This document shows, in pieces, positions 63,381 through 64,000 of a stretch of DNA of 64,000 bases. The notes beneath the pieces were generated by a model that was not told the origin of the DNA, searched no databases, and saw only the letters and a list, made by a program, of their open reading frames with translations. Position numbers and translations under genes: made by a program. This DNA comes from Mycolicibacterium tokaiense. Its GTDB lineage: Bacteria > Actinomycetota > Actinomycetes > Mycobacteriales > Mycobacteriaceae. Location of the stretch: positions 5,580,001 to 5,644,000 of the forward strand of contig NZ_AP022600.1 in NCBI RefSeq assembly GCF_010725885.1, read 5' to 3'. How positions within the stretch are numbered: position 1 is the stretch's first letter; each line of letters opens with the position of its first letter.

Positions 63381-64000
63381 CGGCGGGCCGCCCGCGCGAC
63401 ATCGAGAGCAACAGCAGCCACTTTCTCGGCGGCGTCGCGGTGCCCGGCCTGTGCGGCTGCCGCGGTCATGGCGGCCAGCCGGTCGTGGTCGGTGAGCAAC
63501 CCGGCCACCACGTCGGCCACAAAATCCGGCGACAGCGTGGCGTCGTCGACCAGCAGTCCTCCGCCGGCCTGCACCACCGGCAGCGCGTTGAGCCGCTGCT
63601 CGCCGTTGCCGATGGGCAGTGGCACATAGACGGCGGGCAGTCCCACCGCGGACACCTCGGCCACCGTCATCGCGCCGGAGCGGCAGATGGCGAGGTCGGC
63701 CGCGGCGTAGGCGAGATCCATCCGGTCCAGGTACGGCACCGCGACGTACGGCGGGTCCTGCGGTGCCGGCGTACGCAGGTCCAGGGTGTTCTTGGCGCCG
63801 TAGGCATGCAGGACGGCCACCCCGCGGGCGGCCAGCGACCCCGCGGCCGCCGCGACCGCCCGGTTGAGTGAGGCCGCCCCCTGCGAACCGCCGAACACCA
63901 GTAGCACCGGGGTCTGGTCGGCGAAGCCGAAGTGAGCCCTGGCCTGGGCGCGCATCGCCGCGCGGTCCAGGGCGGTGATGGTGTGGCGCACCGGAACCCC
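63377..64000 (-). CDS. murG: UDP-GlcNAc:lipid II glycosyltransferase MurG (N-terminus outside window)
   Basis: The C-terminal 207 codons of MurG, the membrane-associated GT28 enzyme that makes lipid II. The donor-binding half is complete: [73 protein letters not shown]. The rest lies beyond the right edge. The gene starts the visible murG-murC-ftsQ chain, linked by GTGA overlaps. Confidence 0.94.
   Translation of the reverse strand, partial: GVPVRHTITALDRAAMRAQARAHFGFADQTPVLLVFGGSQGAASLNRAVAAAAGSLAARGVAVLHAYGAKNTLDLRTPAPQDPPYVAVPYLDRMDLAYAAADLAICRSGAMTVAEVSAVGLPAVYVPLPIGNGEQRLNALPVVQAGGGLLVDDATLSPDFVADVVAGLLTDHDRLAAMTAAAAQAGHRDAAEKVAAVALDVARAARR

Noticed and set aside
1..64000. CRISPR arrays, prophage genes, insertion sequences
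   Set aside because: No regularly spaced direct repeats, no cas genes, no phage structural genes and no transposase were found.

Overview
The window is a GC-rich, tightly packed actinobacterial chromosome segment that reads as a pigmented, rapidly growing mycobacterium (Mycolicibacterium type). The evidence is the order murG-murC-ftsQ-ftsZ-yfiH-yggS-sepF-yggT-wag31 plus a small membrane gene and a phosphoribosyltransferase at the right end (the order I recall for Rv2153c-Rv2143 of M. tuberculosis), the PEBP/M20 peptidase pair (Rv2140c/Rv2141c type), a 13E12-type HNH gene, and many ATGA/GTGA stop-start overlaps. The species call is inference; no database was searched.

Layout. 0-3.9 kb: a sodium:solute symporter (cut by the left edge) with its DUF3311 partner and hisN, a GntR/UTRA regulator, and a BrkB-like membrane protein. 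3.9-9.5 kb: a CDP-alcohol phosphatidyltransferase and a carotenoid tailoring locus (CrtI/CrtD-like dehydrogenase and GT2 glycosyltransferase on one strand, CruF-like hydratase and CrtU-like desaturase/methylase on the other). 9.5-11.6 kb: PEBP, M20 peptidase and tRNA-Leu(GAG). 11.9-22 kb: type III PKS with an ICMT-like methyltransferase, an MmyB-type regulator, ilvD, an HNH gene, a SDR/TetR divergent pair with a clear operator, and a UvrA-like ATPase. 22-27.4 kb: a GT1 glycosyltransferase, idi and the core carotenoid operon crtE-crtI-crtB. 27.5-32.7 kb: narK and a fused assimilatory nitrate reductase that appears to start at CTG.

32.9-39 kb: a lipoprotein, then an IclR-controlled operon of a tripartite tricarboxylate transporter (tctBAC) with an RraA-like aldolase/decarboxylase and a DUF1932 dehydrogenase. 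39-42.3 kb: zwf and a GH15 hydrolase. 42.3-48.1 kb: a second tripartite tricarboxylate operon (tctCBA plus uspA), divergent from a CitA/CitB-like two-component system that probably controls it. 48.1-54.3 kb: a Tat-lipoprotein amidohydrolase of lower GC, a metallophosphoesterase, DUF2784, a serine-hydrolase homologue without its catalytic SxxK, a glutamine amidotransferase and a TIGR01777 epimerase. 54.3-64 kb: the division/cell-wall cluster, interrupted by a TipA-like MerR regulator between ftsQ and ftsZ.

The genes form a few working units: carotenoid synthesis in two separate loci without a lycopene cyclase in view, nitrate assimilation, two parallel carboxylate uptake systems under different regulators, and polar growth/division. 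The most useful new observations are the operators that can be read directly (TetR, IclR and MerR palindromes), the probable CTG start, the MerR insertion in the dcw cluster and the inactive-looking serine hydrolase.
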